Source: Actinoplanes lutulentus (lineage in GTDB: Bacteria; Actinomycetota; Actinomycetes; Mycobacteriales; Micromonosporaceae). Taken from it: 64,000 nt of DNA. The notes beneath the pieces were generated by a model. It worked only from the letters and a program-made list of their open reading frames with translations, ran no database searches and was not told where the DNA came from. Positions 24,265 through 32,828 of the stretch are shown one piece after another (position 1 is the stretch's first letter; every line of letters starts with the position of its first letter). The stretch is taken from positions 1 through 64,000 of the forward strand of contig NZ_QLMJ01000030.1 of NCBI RefSeq assembly GCF_003259845.1, given 5' to 3'. The position numbers were made by a program, and so were the translations under genes.

Positions 24265-25299
24265 TCACGCGCCGTGGCGGTTTTCCGTCATACGCAGCGC
24301 ATAGACCACGGCATCGGTCCGCCCGCGCGCCCCGATCTTGCGATAGACGTTGCCCAGATGGCGTTCCACAGTGTGAACAGCGATGCCCAGATCCCGGGCG
24401 ATCTCACCGTTCGACCCGCCGGCGGCGAGCAGCGCGAGCACCTCACGCTCGCGCGGCGTCAGCGCCCCGGAAACCGCCGGCTCAGACTGAGGAAGACCCG
24501 TGACGAACGCCGTCACCAACCGAAGATCATCCTCCGCGTCCTCCATGAACAGCGTCGGCGTCGACCCGGGCCGCTCCACCAGCCGCGCATCCGGCAACGA
24601 CGCGGCCAGCCTGCGCGAGACTTCAGCCGGGATCTGCCCCTCACCCTGCCGGTGCACGATCAGCGAGGGTACGCGTACCCGAGCAAGCTCTTCCGTGACA
24701 TCGATCCGCTCCGCCGCGTCGAACCACGCCCGCGCCACGGCGGCCGACGTGGCAGTGCGGAAAGCCTCGGCGGTCCAGCGACCGGAAGGCGCCGAGTCCC
24801 ACCCCAGCCAGGCCGTGGCGGCAGCGTCGGCGAACAGCCCCCAGTCCTGGTCGACCAGCGACAACAGCGCCTGGGTCTGCGCCGGGATCATGGCTTCCCG
24901 CATCCGCGCCGCGCCGCCGAAGAGCACCAGCCGATCAACCCGGGCCGGCGACCGGGCCGCGAACGCGAGAGCCGTCGCGACCGAGTGGTAGTACCCGAGC
25001 AGCGACGCCCGCTGGACGCCGGCATGATCCAGAACGGCCCGCAGGTCGCGCAGGTGCGCCTCGACCCCGAGATCGTCGAGGTCGATCCGGCGGTCGGAGC
25101 TGCCGGTGCCCCGCCCGTCGTAAAGGATCACCGTGAGGCTCCGCGCGAGGCCGAGGTAGGCGTCGCGCAGCGCCGGGATCCGCCACTGCGCCACGATGTT
25201 GCTGAGCGACGGCATCCAGACGAGCACCGGCCCCTGCCCGAACATCTGGTAACCGATCGTCACCCCGTCGTCGGCACGGGCGAAGCGCAGGCTCTCCAC
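24265..25299 (-). CDS. Alpha/beta-hydrolase-like sensor fused to LuxR DNA-binding domain
   Basis: The 344-residue protein has an alpha/beta hydrolase domain (about residues 10-265) and a C-terminal LuxR helix-turn-helix (ALTPREREVLALLAAGGSNG, about 278-297, then EIARDLGIAVHTVERHLGNV). The nucleophile elbow reads GYYHSVA where GxSxGG is expected, and the usual catalytic histidine region is PTLFMEDAEDD. The triad therefore appears lost and the domain probably only binds a ligand. It lies in an operon with a DAP-lyase-like and an M20 enzyme. Start GTG 25299; no clear ribosome-binding site. Confidence 0.82.
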   Translation of the reverse strand: MESLRFARADDGVTIGYQMFGQGPVLVWMPSLSNIVAQWRIPALRDAYLGLARSLTVILYDGRGTGSSDRRIDLDDLGVEAHLRDLRAVLDHAGVQRASLLGYYHSVATALAFAARSPARVDRLVLFGGAARMREAMIPAQTQALLSLVDQDWGLFADAAATAWLGWDSAPSGRWTAEAFRTATSAAVARAWFDAAERIDVTEELARVRVPSLIVHRQGEGQIPAEVSRRLAASLPDARLVERPGSTPTLFMEDAEDDLRLVTAFVTGLPQSEPAVSGALTPREREVLALLAAGGSNGEIARDLGIAVHTVERHLGNVYRKIGARGRTDAVVYALRMTENRHGA

Positions 25300-25309
25300 C
25301 CGTCCAGTA

Positions 25310-26407
25310 TCACGGTCCGCAGAAATCGACGATGGTCGCGGTAAGGATGTCGGTGAGGTGGCGCAGCGACGCGATCGAAGCCCACTCGGTGGCAGCGTGC
25401 GCTCCCTCGCCGTCCACGCCGAACAGCAGCGCCGGGATCCCGGCGCGATGCAGCAGGGCCGCGTCGGTCCAGAACGGCTCGGCGCGGATCACCGGAGGCC
25501 GGCCGAGAACCGTTTCGAAAGACCGGGTCAGCGTCCGCACGATGGGCCAGGACGGGTCCGCTTCGAACGGCTCCCGGGACAGTCCGGGATGCAGCCGATA
25601 ATCCAGCCCGAGCCGATCCAGCAACGCGGTGAGCTGCCCGGCCGGGTCGTCGCCGGGAACGGTCCGCCACTCGACGGTGACCCGGCACCACGCCGGATAG
25701 GTGGACGCCTCCTCACCTCCGGAGATCATCGACGCGTGCACGGTTCCGTGCCCCAGCAGCGGATGCGCCGGCCCGGTGCCGAGCTTCTCCAGCGCTACCA
25801 GGAAGTGGCCGGCCTTGGTGATCGCGTCGATGCCGAGATCCGGCCGGGAGCCGTGCGCCGCGCGGCCCAGGATCTCCACGTCGAACCAGGCGAAGCCCTT
25901 GTGCGCGAGGGTGATCTCCAGGTTGCTGGGCTCGGTGACGATCGCGGCGTCGGCGGTGAACCGTTCCAGCACTTCTGACGTGCCGCAACTGCCGTGTTCC
26001 TCGTCGGCGACAAGGGCGAGCAGAACGTCGCCGTGTTGGGGGCCGGCCGATGCTGCCGCCGCCATCATCGCGGCCAGGCCGGCCTTCATGTCGTAGGCGC
26101 CGCGTCCGTATATCCGGCCGTTTTCGATCACCGGATCGAGCGGGTCACCGGCGTACCCCACCAGGCCCACCGTGTCGAGATGTCCGTTGAGCATCAGGGT
26201 GCGGCCTCCGCCCGTACCCCTGCGTCTGGCGACCAGAGACGGCCGTGACTCGCGTCGCTCAAGCCGGTGCACCTCGAAGCCTCGCGCTTCGAGCCATCGA
26301 TGGCAGTAATCAGCGATGGCGGCTTCGCCGGCGCCGCCCGGGACGAGGCTCGGGTTGACCGAGTCGATTCTGATCAGGTCGGCGAGGAGCGGGAGCGGGT
26401 CGGTCAC
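25310..26407 (-). CDS. M20-family metallopeptidase (ArgE/DapE type)
   Basis: This amidohydrolase/peptidase of about 365 residues has the M20 metal motifs: LNGHLDTV (first His and the following Asp), AYDMKAGLAAMM (bridging Asp) and ADEEHG (catalytic Glu and metal). A dimerisation domain occupies the middle and the C-terminal metal His is in GEGAHAATEW. The family cleaves small N-acyl amino acids or dipeptides. GTG 26407 is preferred since it overlaps the previous gene's stop as GTGA. Its place after a diaminopropionate-ammonia-lyase-like gene suggests turnover of an amino-acid derivative. Confidence 0.88.
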   Translation of the reverse strand: MTDPLPLLADLIRIDSVNPSLVPGGAGEAAIADYCHRWLEARGFEVHRLERRESRPSLVARRRGTGGGRTLMLNGHLDTVGLVGYAGDPLDPVIENGRIYGRGAYDMKAGLAAMMAAAASAGPQHGDVLLALVADEEHGSCGTSEVLERFTADAAIVTEPSNLEITLAHKGFAWFDVEILGRAAHGSRPDLGIDAITKAGHFLVALEKLGTGPAHPLLGHGTVHASMISGGEEASTYPAWCRVTVEWRTVPGDDPAGQLTALLDRLGLDYRLHPGLSREPFEADPSWPIVRTLTRSFETVLGRPPVIRAEPFWTDAALLHRAGIPALLFGVDGEGAHAATEWASIASLRHLTDILTATIVDFCGP

Positions 26408-27405
26408 GGCAGCTCCCACGGGTTGGCGCCGGCGCCCTCAGTGCTCAGGAGCACCACTGTCGCATCGTGGGGGAGGGTCAGGCCGCGCGCGGCGGCCAGG
26501 GCCGCCGCACCGCATGGACCTGCGGGAACGCCGAGCGCGGCGAGATCTTTCGCGGCGCGCAGGCTGTGCGCGTCGGTCACCGCCGTTGCCGCGTGAAGAC
26601 CATTGCGCAGGTACGCCCAAGCAAGGCTGGACAGTGTCCCGCAGTTGAGCCCGGCCATCACGGTCGTGTCCGTTTCTGTGGTGACGGGCCGATCCGCCCG
26701 GAGGCTGGCCAGCACGCAGGCGGCGGTGGTCGGCTCGACCGTGACGGTCTTCGAGGGGAAATACCCGGCGACGGCCTGTGCCAGCGATCCGACTCCGGCC
26801 GGTGTGATCACCAGGTCCGGTTCGCCGCCGAGCTGCTCCTCGATCTCCACGCACAGGGTGGTGTAACCGTCCACGATCCACTGCGGGATCCGCTCGTATC
26901 CCGGCCAGGCCATGTCCTGCACGAGCGTGCCGCCGGCCTGCGAGGCAGCCCGCACCGCATCGTCATAGGTCCCGTTCACAAGGGTGACCTGGGCGCCTTC
27001 ATCCTCGATCGCCGCGACGGCGAGGGGGTGAACGCCGGACGGGACGAAGATGTGGGCCGGGATCGCCAGCGTCCGCGCCACGTGGGCGACGGCCCGGCCG
27101 TGGTTGCCGTCCGAGGCGGTGACCAGCTTTTCCACCGAAATTTCGCGCAGAATCCGGTCAATCGCCCAGGACGCCCCGAGTACTTTGAACGCCGGCAGCC
27201 CCAGCCGCGACGACTCGTCCTTCACGAGAACCCGCCGCACACCCAGCTCATCGGCGAGCGCCGGCAGATCATGCAGCGGAGTGGGCGCATATCCCGGCAG
27301 CCCCGCGTGAAACTCCCGCACCGCCGGATCGGGGGATGACTTCGTCAAGACCCGTCCGCCCGGCGTAAACCATGTCTCGATCACGAGCGCCAGGATGCCG
27401 TTCAT
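26404..27405 (-). CDS. Diaminopropionate ammonia-lyase-like PLP enzyme
   Basis: The 333-residue fold-type II PLP enzyme has its lysine in LGLPAFKVLGASWA, the stretch typical of diaminopropionate ammonia-lyases. TASDGNHGRAVAHVARTL binds the phosphate/substrate and VITPAGVGSLAQAVAGYF provides the glycine loop. The family deaminates 2,3-diaminopropionate to pyruvate and two ammonia. This protein is a little shorter than the roughly 400-residue E. coli type, so substrate is not certain. It is the first gene of a four-gene minus-strand operon and diverges from LysR with 53 bp between starts. Confidence 0.82.
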   Translation of the reverse strand: MNGILALVIETWFTPGGRVLTKSSPDPAVREFHAGLPGYAPTPLHDLPALADELGVRRVLVKDESSRLGLPAFKVLGASWAIDRILREISVEKLVTASDGNHGRAVAHVARTLAIPAHIFVPSGVHPLAVAAIEDEGAQVTLVNGTYDDAVRAASQAGGTLVQDMAWPGYERIPQWIVDGYTTLCVEIEEQLGGEPDLVITPAGVGSLAQAVAGYFPSKTVTVEPTTAACVLASLRADRPVTTETDTTVMAGLNCGTLSSLAWAYLRNGLHAATAVTDAHSLRAAKDLAALGVPAGPCGAAALAAARGLTLPHDATVVLLSTEGAGANPWELP

Positions 27406-27458
27406 TGACAAGATCGGTCCAGCGCATCTTTCCGAGCGAAAACCGTCAGGAAAACCGA

Positions 27459-28310
27459 ATGTTCGACCTGCACCGCCTCCGCCTGCTCCGCGAACTCAAG
27501 CACCGCGGCACTCTCGCCGCCGTCGCCGAAGCCCTCTCCTACGCCCCGTCGACCGTCTCCCAGCAGCTGTCCCAGCTCGAAGCCGAAGCCGGTGTCCCGC
27601 TGCTCGAACCGGTCGGCCGCCGCGTCCGCCTCACCCCGCAGGCCGAGATCCTGGTCGCGCACACCGAAGCCGTCCTGGAACGTCTGGAACGCGCCCGGGC
27701 CGAGATCGCCGGATCGTTGACCGAGGTGGCCGGCACGCTGCGAATCGCGTCCTTCCAGACCGCGGCCCTCGCCCTGGTCCCGGCCGCGCTGAGCCGGCTG
27801 CGCGAGCTGCATCCCCGACTCCGCGTCGAGGTCACTCAGATGGAGCCGGAGCAGGCGCTGTCCGCACTGCGCGCGCATGACTGCGACCTGGTGATCGTCG
27901 AGGAGTACCCGGGCATCCCGCTCGCGCACCCCGCTGACCTGCATGCCGAGGAGCTGCTCGACGACCCGCTGCACCTGGCCGGCCTGGAGAAACTGGAAGC
28001 CGGCCATCCCTGGGTCATGGAACCGGCCGGAACCTCCGCACGCGACTGGGCGACAAACGTCTGCCGCGCCGCCGGTTTCGAGCCGGACGTCCGTTTCGAG
28101 ACCGCCGATCTGCTGCTGCACCTGCGTCTCGTCGAGCAGGGCCACGCCGTTGCTCTGCTGCCCGGTCTGGTCTTCCACGGGCGTCCTCCGACCGTACCCT
28201 TGCATCCGCTGTCCGAAGGACGCCGGCTCTTCACCGTGACGCGGCGTGGGCGCGGCACGCACCCGGCGGTCCGCGCGGGTCGCGACGCGCTGAAGGCGGC
28301 TGCCGCATAG
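27459..28310 (+). CDS. LysR-family transcriptional regulator
   Basis: The 283-residue regulator has the LysR winged helix at residues 1-60 (ELKHRGTLAAVAEALSYAPS then TVSQQLSQLE) and a substrate-binding domain. The effector half (90-283) includes DLVIVEEYPGIPLAH and LVEQGHAVALLPGLVF. ATG 27459 is preferred to an upstream in-frame start because CAGGAA lies 7 bp before it and it matches the family start. Divergent from the DAP-lyase-like operon, it is the likely regulator of those four genes. The 53-bp gap should hold its binding site. Confidence 0.88.
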   Translation: MFDLHRLRLLRELKHRGTLAAVAEALSYAPSTVSQQLSQLEAEAGVPLLEPVGRRVRLTPQAEILVAHTEAVLERLERARAEIAGSLTEVAGTLRIASFQTAALALVPAALSRLRELHPRLRVEVTQMEPEQALSALRAHDCDLVIVEEYPGIPLAHPADLHAEELLDDPLHLAGLEKLEAGHPWVMEPAGTSARDWATNVCRAAGFEPDVRFETADLLLHLRLVEQGHAVALLPGLVFHGRPPTVPLHPLSEGRRLFTVTRRGRGTHPAVRAGRDALKAAAA

Positions 28311-28347
28311 CCTCATCCCGGCGGCGACCGCGCCGATACATCCCAGG

Positions 28348-29694
28348 ATGCGCGCGATGTTTCTGCTCTTCGCGGCTGTCGCCATGATCGTTTACACGGT
28401 CGCCGGCGACAGCCGATCCGCCGTGCAACTGTTCATCGTCGCGACGCCGCTCGCCACGTTCGCCTACGCCCTCGCCACCCGCCGGCTGCCGCGCTCACGG
28501 CCCTGGTTCCTCTCGGTCGGCGGCCTCATCGTGCTGCTCATCGGCCAGCTGTCGATGCCGGGCTGGCTCGACGGACACCTCGGCCAAGCCGAGGGCACGG
28601 CCTCGGAACTCACCCTCTCCGCCTCCCACGGCCTCTTTCTCATGGGTACGGCAATAGCGCTGCGCCGCCGCCTCGCGTCCGACGCCAGTGGCCTGCTCGA
28701 CGCCGCCCTGCTCGGCCTCTGCGCCGGCGGCCCGCTCTGGGTGTGGGGCGTCCAGCCGCACCTGACCGATGCCGCCACGCCGCTCGGCCTGCTCCTCCTG
28801 ATGATCGACGTCTTCGCGATCAGCGGCGTCATCGGCTGCCTGATCCGGATGGGCGCGTCGCGCGGACCCGGCCAGGACACGATCCTGTACCTCACGCTCA
28901 CCGCGATCCTCACCCAGACCGCGCTGGTCACCGGCTGGACCGAGCCGTTGCTGCTCGCGTTCCTGACGATCGCGGCCGCACCGATCCAGCGCGGCGCGCT
29001 CGAAGTCACCGAACCGCTGCCGAGCGCCGGCGCCCCGATGCTCGGCCGGGGCCACCTGAGCTGGCTGGCCGTCGCGCTCAGCGTGAACCCGCTGCTCACC
29101 GCCGTGCAGATCATGCGCGGCAACGAGGCGGCGAGCCTGATGCTGCCGGTCGGCACACTGCTGATCGTTCCGCTCGTGCTGCTCCGGTTCCACCGTCTCG
29201 CCGTCCAGCGTGAGCAGGCCGAACGCACCCTCGAACACCAGGCGACCCATGACGAGCTGACCGGGCTGCGCAACCGGCGGCACATGATGACCTCGATCGA
29301 CCGCGCGCTGACCGGGCCTGCCGGGGTGACCGTCCTGTTGTGCGACCTGGACGGATTTAAGCCCATCAACGATAAATATGGTCACTTGGCGGGCGACGAG
29401 GCTCTCAAGGTCGTCGCCGCGCGGTTGTGCGCGGTGACGCGCCCGGGCGACGTGGTCGGCCGCCTCGGCGGCGACGAGTTCCTGGTGGTCTGCGAGGGCG
29501 TCGACGCCTCGGAGCTGGCCCAGCGGATCCGCGAGACGCTCCGATTGCCCATGGCGTTGTCGACAGGCGTGGTCACGATCGGCGTGACGGTGGGCGCGGC
29601 GAGCGCGGAGCCGGGCTGCGGCATCGACAGGGAGACCCTGATCGGCACCGCCGACGCCGCGATGTACGCCGGCAAGAAGGCCCGCGCCGCATAG
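28348..29694 (+). CDS. Membrane diguanylate cyclase (GGDEF)
   Basis: The protein (448 residues, alternative start at Met4) has about seven to eight N-terminal membrane helices (residues 1-280) and a GGDEF domain from about 295. The catalytic motif RLGGDEF is intact, and DELTGLRNRRHMM and CDLDGFKPINDKYGHLAGD are present. It should make c-di-GMP from GTP. The I-site RxxD is not obvious five residues before GGDEF. It is followed 33 bp later by a cyclic-nucleotide phosphodiesterase-like gene on the same strand. Confidence 0.9.
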   Translation: MRAMFLLFAAVAMIVYTVAGDSRSAVQLFIVATPLATFAYALATRRLPRSRPWFLSVGGLIVLLIGQLSMPGWLDGHLGQAEGTASELTLSASHGLFLMGTAIALRRRLASDASGLLDAALLGLCAGGPLWVWGVQPHLTDAATPLGLLLLMIDVFAISGVIGCLIRMGASRGPGQDTILYLTLTAILTQTALVTGWTEPLLLAFLTIAAAPIQRGALEVTEPLPSAGAPMLGRGHLSWLAVALSVNPLLTAVQIMRGNEAASLMLPVGTLLIVPLVLLRFHRLAVQREQAERTLEHQATHDELTGLRNRRHMMTSIDRALTGPAGVTVLLCDLDGFKPINDKYGHLAGDEALKVVAARLCAVTRPGDVVGRLGGDEFLVVCEGVDASELAQRIRETLRLPMALSTGVVTIGVTVGAASAEPGCGIDRETLIGTADAAMYAGKKARAA

Positions 29695-29727
29695 CCCGCC
29701 CACCGTCCGGCGAGGCATCATGTCCGG

Positions 29728-30549
29728 ATGAGGCTGCTGCACCTCTCCGACACCCACATCTCCGAAATATCGGGATTCAGTGCGATGGCGCTGCGGCGGA
29801 TGCTGGACGACTGCCGCGACGTCCCCGACATCGACGCGATCGTCATCACCGGTGACATCGCGGACAACGGAACGATCCCGGAGTACGTGATCGCCCGCGA
29901 CCTCATCGGCGCCTTCGCGACGGGCCGCGGCATCCCGGCGATCTTCACCACCGGCAATCACGACGAGCGGACCGCCTTCACCGAGGTACTGGGCCCGTCC
30001 GAACCGATCGTCCTCAACGGCTATCGGATCATCCCGCTGGACTCACTTGTCCCCGGCGAAGGCTACGGCTTGATCGACCCCACCCGGCTGCGGGAGCTCC
30101 TCACCGAGCCCGCGCCCGAGCCCGCGCCGAACGGCACGATCCTCGCGTTCCACCATCCGCCGATATCCGTCCCGGGTATCGAGATCCAGCGCGTCCTGGG
30201 CCTGCGCAACCCCGGCGAACTGGCCGCGGCGATCGCCGGCACCGACGTTCGCCTGATCCTGTGCGGTCACTACCACTCGCAGCTGTTCGGCATGTTCGCC
30301 GGCGTGCCGGTCTGGGTCACCCCGGGAGTCGTGAACCGCACCGACCTGACCTCCGGCCCGAACACCGTACGCGTGGTCCAGGGCCCGTCCGCCTCGGTGA
30401 TCGACGTCGACGGCCCGGTGATCCACACCCTGCACGCCCGAGATCCACACGCCGGCGACCTGCTCCGCGAGGTGCCTCAGGAACGCCTGGCCGAGATCCT
30501 GGCCTCGGTCAGACCTTCCGCAGCACCGACACCACCTTGCCGAGAATGA
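29728..30549 (+). CDS. Calcineurin-like metallophosphoesterase (CpdA-like)
   Basis: This 273-residue protein has the five metallophosphoesterase motifs: LSDTHIS (D-x-H), VITGDIADNG (GD), TTGNHDER (GNHD), LAFHHPPI, and LCGHYHSQLF (GHxH). The order and size match class III cyclic nucleotide phosphodiesterases such as CpdA and Rv0805. These hydrolyse cAMP and related nucleotides using Fe/Mn. Downstream of a diguanylate cyclase it hints at joint second-messenger control. Its 3' end overlaps the convergent lexA by 41 bp. Confidence 0.88.
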   Translation: MRLLHLSDTHISEISGFSAMALRRMLDDCRDVPDIDAIVITGDIADNGTIPEYVIARDLIGAFATGRGIPAIFTTGNHDERTAFTEVLGPSEPIVLNGYRIIPLDSLVPGEGYGLIDPTRLRELLTEPAPEPAPNGTILAFHHPPISVPGIEIQRVLGLRNPGELAAAIAGTDVRLILCGHYHSQLFGMFAGVPVWVTPGVVNRTDLTSGPNTVRVVQGPSASVIDVDGPVIHTLHARDPHAGDLLREVPQERLAEILASVRPSAAPTPPCRE

Positions 30550-31156
30550 CCGCCTGATCCCCGTCGATCACGTCATAGGCCGGATTTCGCGGCTCCAGCA
30601 GCACATGCCCGTGTGCCCGCCGGAACACCTTCACCGTGGCCTCTTCGCCGATCATCGCGGCCACGATGTCGCCGTTGTACGCATCCGGCTGCTGCCGCAC
30701 GACCACGATGTCGCCGTCGCAGATCGCCGCGTCGACCATCGAGTCACCCCGCACCCGCAGGCTGAACAGCGTGCCCCGGCCGACCAGGTCACGGGGGAGG
30801 TTGAGCACCTCTTCGCCGGCCTCTTCAGCGAGGATCGGGGTGCCGGCCGCGATGGTGCCGACGAGTGGGACGCCGACAGTCGTGTCGCTCTTCTCGCTTG
30901 TTTCGGGATTTGTCAGAAACATTCGGACGTCGATCGGGCGCGCCAGCGAACTCCCGCGCCGCAGATAGCCGTACTCCTCCAGCATCCTGACCTGCCTGCT
31001 CACCGTCGACGGCGACAGCTTGACGGCCTCGCTCAGCTCCCGGGTGGACGGCGCATACCCGTACCGCACCGCCCAGTCCTGGATGACGGTCAAGATCTTG
31101 CGCTGCCGGTCACTGAGCAAGGAGGTGTCGAGGTGCACCCAGCGATCTTGCCTCAT
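30509..31156 (-). CDS. lexA: LexA-type SOS repressor
   Basis: The 215-residue repressor has the LexA winged helix at about residues 10-70 (QRKILTVIQDWAVRYGYAPS then TRELSEAVKLSPSTVSRQVR) and the self-cleavage domain. The Ala-Gly cleavage site is seen in VGTIAAGTPILAEE. The serine lies in RVRGDSMVDAAICDGD and the lysine in EATVKVFRR, so the protease dyad is intact. ATG 31156 overlaps the upstream membrane-protein stop as ATGA. It may be a second LexA paralogue rather than the main one; a recA or nrdR neighbour is absent. The LexA-like box at 52714 is a possible target. Confidence 0.88.
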   Translation of the reverse strand: MRQDRWVHLDTSLLSDRQRKILTVIQDWAVRYGYAPSTRELSEAVKLSPSTVSRQVRMLEEYGYLRRGSSLARPIDVRMFLTNPETSEKSDTTVGVPLVGTIAAGTPILAEEAGEEVLNLPRDLVGRGTLFSLRVRGDSMVDAAICDGDIVVVRQQPDAYNGDIVAAMIGEEATVKVFRRAHGHVLLEPRNPAYDVIDGDQAVILGKVVSVLRKV

Positions 31157-31809
31157 CGCTCCGCGCGGGCTCGCTGCGGCTCGCGGGCGAGCACCCCGTT
31201 CGGGTCCGGCTGGGTGCGCATGGCCAGCCCAAGACCCAGAAGCCCGATTCCGTACGCGCCAATGCTCGCCGCCATCCACGCGGTCATCACGAGACCCGTG
31301 ATCAGCAGAAGGGTGAGCCCGACGACCAGGGGAGTGAACCGCTGCCACCCCTGCCAGCGCTGCGCTTTTAGCGTCGTGACCCCGGCCATCAGAAAGCCGA
31401 TCGCGGACCCGACCGTACCCAGCCCGAACAGCATCCCGACCATCGACGGCCCACTGGCGTCGAGCGCCTGCTCCCGAAACGGAATCGACGCGAGCTCGGC
31501 GACCAGCAGCACGACCGTCCCGGCGAACGCGATCCACACCCCGCCCCGCGCGACCGTCCCGCCACCCGCGATCCCACTGCGCCCGAACCCCAGCAGCCCC
31601 AGGCAGACGAGCAGATGAAACCCGGCATAGGCGACACTGACCAGCACGACCGCGTCACTAGACCAGGGATAACTCCACTGTTGATCGTCAACGGTGCTGC
31701 CCGGCACGACGACGGTCTGCACGAGGAAGCCGCTGATCGCCGTCAGCGCTCCGCCGGCGGCCGCATAAGCGCCCGCACGGCGCACCCCAGCGGTGGAGAT
31801 CTTCTGCAT
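31153..31809 (-). CDS. Multi-pass membrane protein of unknown function
   Basis: This 218-residue protein shows six likely membrane helices (about residues 13-33, 52-75, 85-105, 122-143, 157-178, 180-198) with short loops. I do not recognise a named family; the layout resembles small actinobacterial DUF998-like proteins. It ends in ATGA overlap with lexA, so the two are co-translated. A CTTGGGTACG decamer lies just upstream of its start (31824-31833). Confidence 0.72.
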   Translation of the reverse strand: MQKISTAGVRRAGAYAAAGGALTAISGFLVQTVVVPGSTVDDQQWSYPWSSDAVVLVSVAYAGFHLLVCLGLLGFGRSGIAGGGTVARGGVWIAFAGTVVLLVAELASIPFREQALDASGPSMVGMLFGLGTVGSAIGFLMAGVTTLKAQRWQGWQRFTPLVVGLTLLLITGLVMTAWMAASIGAYGIGLLGLGLAMRTQPDPNGVLAREPQRARAER

Positions 31810-31940
31810 GACTCAAGCTCCTTCTTGGGTACGGCTGAATGCACCCGAAGTTACGAAGGAACTACCGCCCGGTCATCAGTACCACCACTGAGAACGGCCA
31901 CCGCCGGTGTTGCCTGCGGTGGCCGTCCTTCAGTGGTGCT

Positions 31941-32110
31941 GTGGCGTACCCAAGTCCGGGTTTGCCGTGGCGTACCCAAGTCCGGGTTTGCCGTGGCGTA
32001 CCCAGGTCTGGGTGTGCCGTGGCGTACCCAGGTCTGGGTGTGCCGTGGCTTGCTCAGGTCTGGGCGTGCCGTGGCTTGCTCAGGTCTGGGCGTGCCGTGG
32101 CTTGCTCAGG
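31941..32110 (+). repeat. 26-bp tandem minisatellite (six full units and part of a seventh)
   Basis: Units start at 31941, 31967, 31993, 32019, 32045, 32071 and 32097. The first two carry GTGGCGTACCCAAGTCCGGG, the next two have CAGGTCTGGG, and the last have GTGGCTTGCTCAGGTCTGGG. Neighbours are most alike and the ends differ, which is typical of recent stepwise duplication. The last unit runs into the stop codon of the csbD gene. Confidence 0.9.
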
Positions 32111-32300
32111 ACTTGAAAATGTCCTTGATCTTCTTACCGGCGTCCTTGACGTGCTCGCCGGCCTGCTTGGCGTGCGACTCGCCCTGGTCAGCCTTACCCT
32201 CGGCCTCAAGGCGCTCGTCATCGGTCGCCCGGCCAACGCCCTCCTTGACCTTGCCGCCGAACTCCTCGGCCTTGTTGTCCACCTTGTCGTCGAACGCCAT
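32106..32300 (-). CDS. CsbD-family stress protein
   Basis: The 64-residue hydrophilic protein has the CsbD pattern: MAFDDKVDNKAEEFGGKVKE, a charged helix GRATDDERLEAEGKADQGES, then lysine-rich HVKDAGKKIKDIF. CsbD-like proteins are small and unstructured, and are induced by general stress in Bacillus. A strong GAGGAGG ribosome-binding site lies before the ATG. The stop codon is inside the last copy of the 26-bp minisatellite. Confidence 0.9.
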   Translation of the reverse strand: MAFDDKVDNKAEEFGGKVKEGVGRATDDERLEAEGKADQGESHAKQAGEHVKDAGKKIKDIFKS

Positions 32301-32828
32301 GGGGTCCTCCTCAGTCGTGTCGCTCAACAGAGGGGATACCCGCCCCCACCCACCTTGAACCAACCCACCCAACATCCCCAACCACGCCCCGCACCCCGCA
32401 CTGCTCGCGCCGGGCGTCCTGGTTTTGCGCCCGACGTTCTGGCCTCGCGCCCTTGCCTTGCGCCCGGGGTCCTGGCCTTGCGCTCATCGCTGCCCTGCGC
32501 ACATCGCGGCCTTGCGTCCTGTGCCGCGTCGTTTGCCCAGGGTCCTGTGACCCGCGCCGTGCCTCGCGTCTTCCCTTGCCTCGCGCCCTGTCCGCCTTGC
32601 CCGTCCGCGCTGCCTTGCCGGTTCCATGCTGCGCGCCTCACGGTGCTTGCCGCAATATCTGTCGGGGTGCGATCGGGCTTTTCTATGACCGAGAGAAGTC
32701 ATTTCGCGCCATGCGGAATAGATCTTCAAAAGGTCAAGATCGAACACTGATCGATGCAGATCCAGGCCTGAAACAATTTAGGCATGCGGGGGCAGCGAGA
32801 ATTGTTCAGCAGATCAGAATTAGCAACC
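32301..32828. other. Low-complexity intergenic DNA upstream of csbD
   Basis: Between about 32400 and 32640 there are degenerate repeats of CTTGCGCCC-GGGGTCCTGG units that leave long open frames in several directions, none looking like a protein. From 32650 the DNA becomes less GC-rich and includes TTTTCTATGACCGAGAGAAG and AGATCTTCAAAAGGTCAAGA, which could hold promoters for csbD and the repeat-rich gene. Confidence 0.5.

Noticed and set aside
28495-29961. Open frame of about 488 codons opposite the diguanylate cyclase
   Set aside because: Antisense to a well-supported GGDEF gene; low-complexity R/D/G/Q composition.
31941-32110. Possible CRISPR array
   Set aside because: Units of 26 bp are directly adjacent without unique spacers, and no cas genes are present.
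32324-32641. Minus-strand ORF of 105 codons next to csbD
   Set aside because: It is made of degenerate repeats rich in R, G and A with no ribosome-binding site and no domain.
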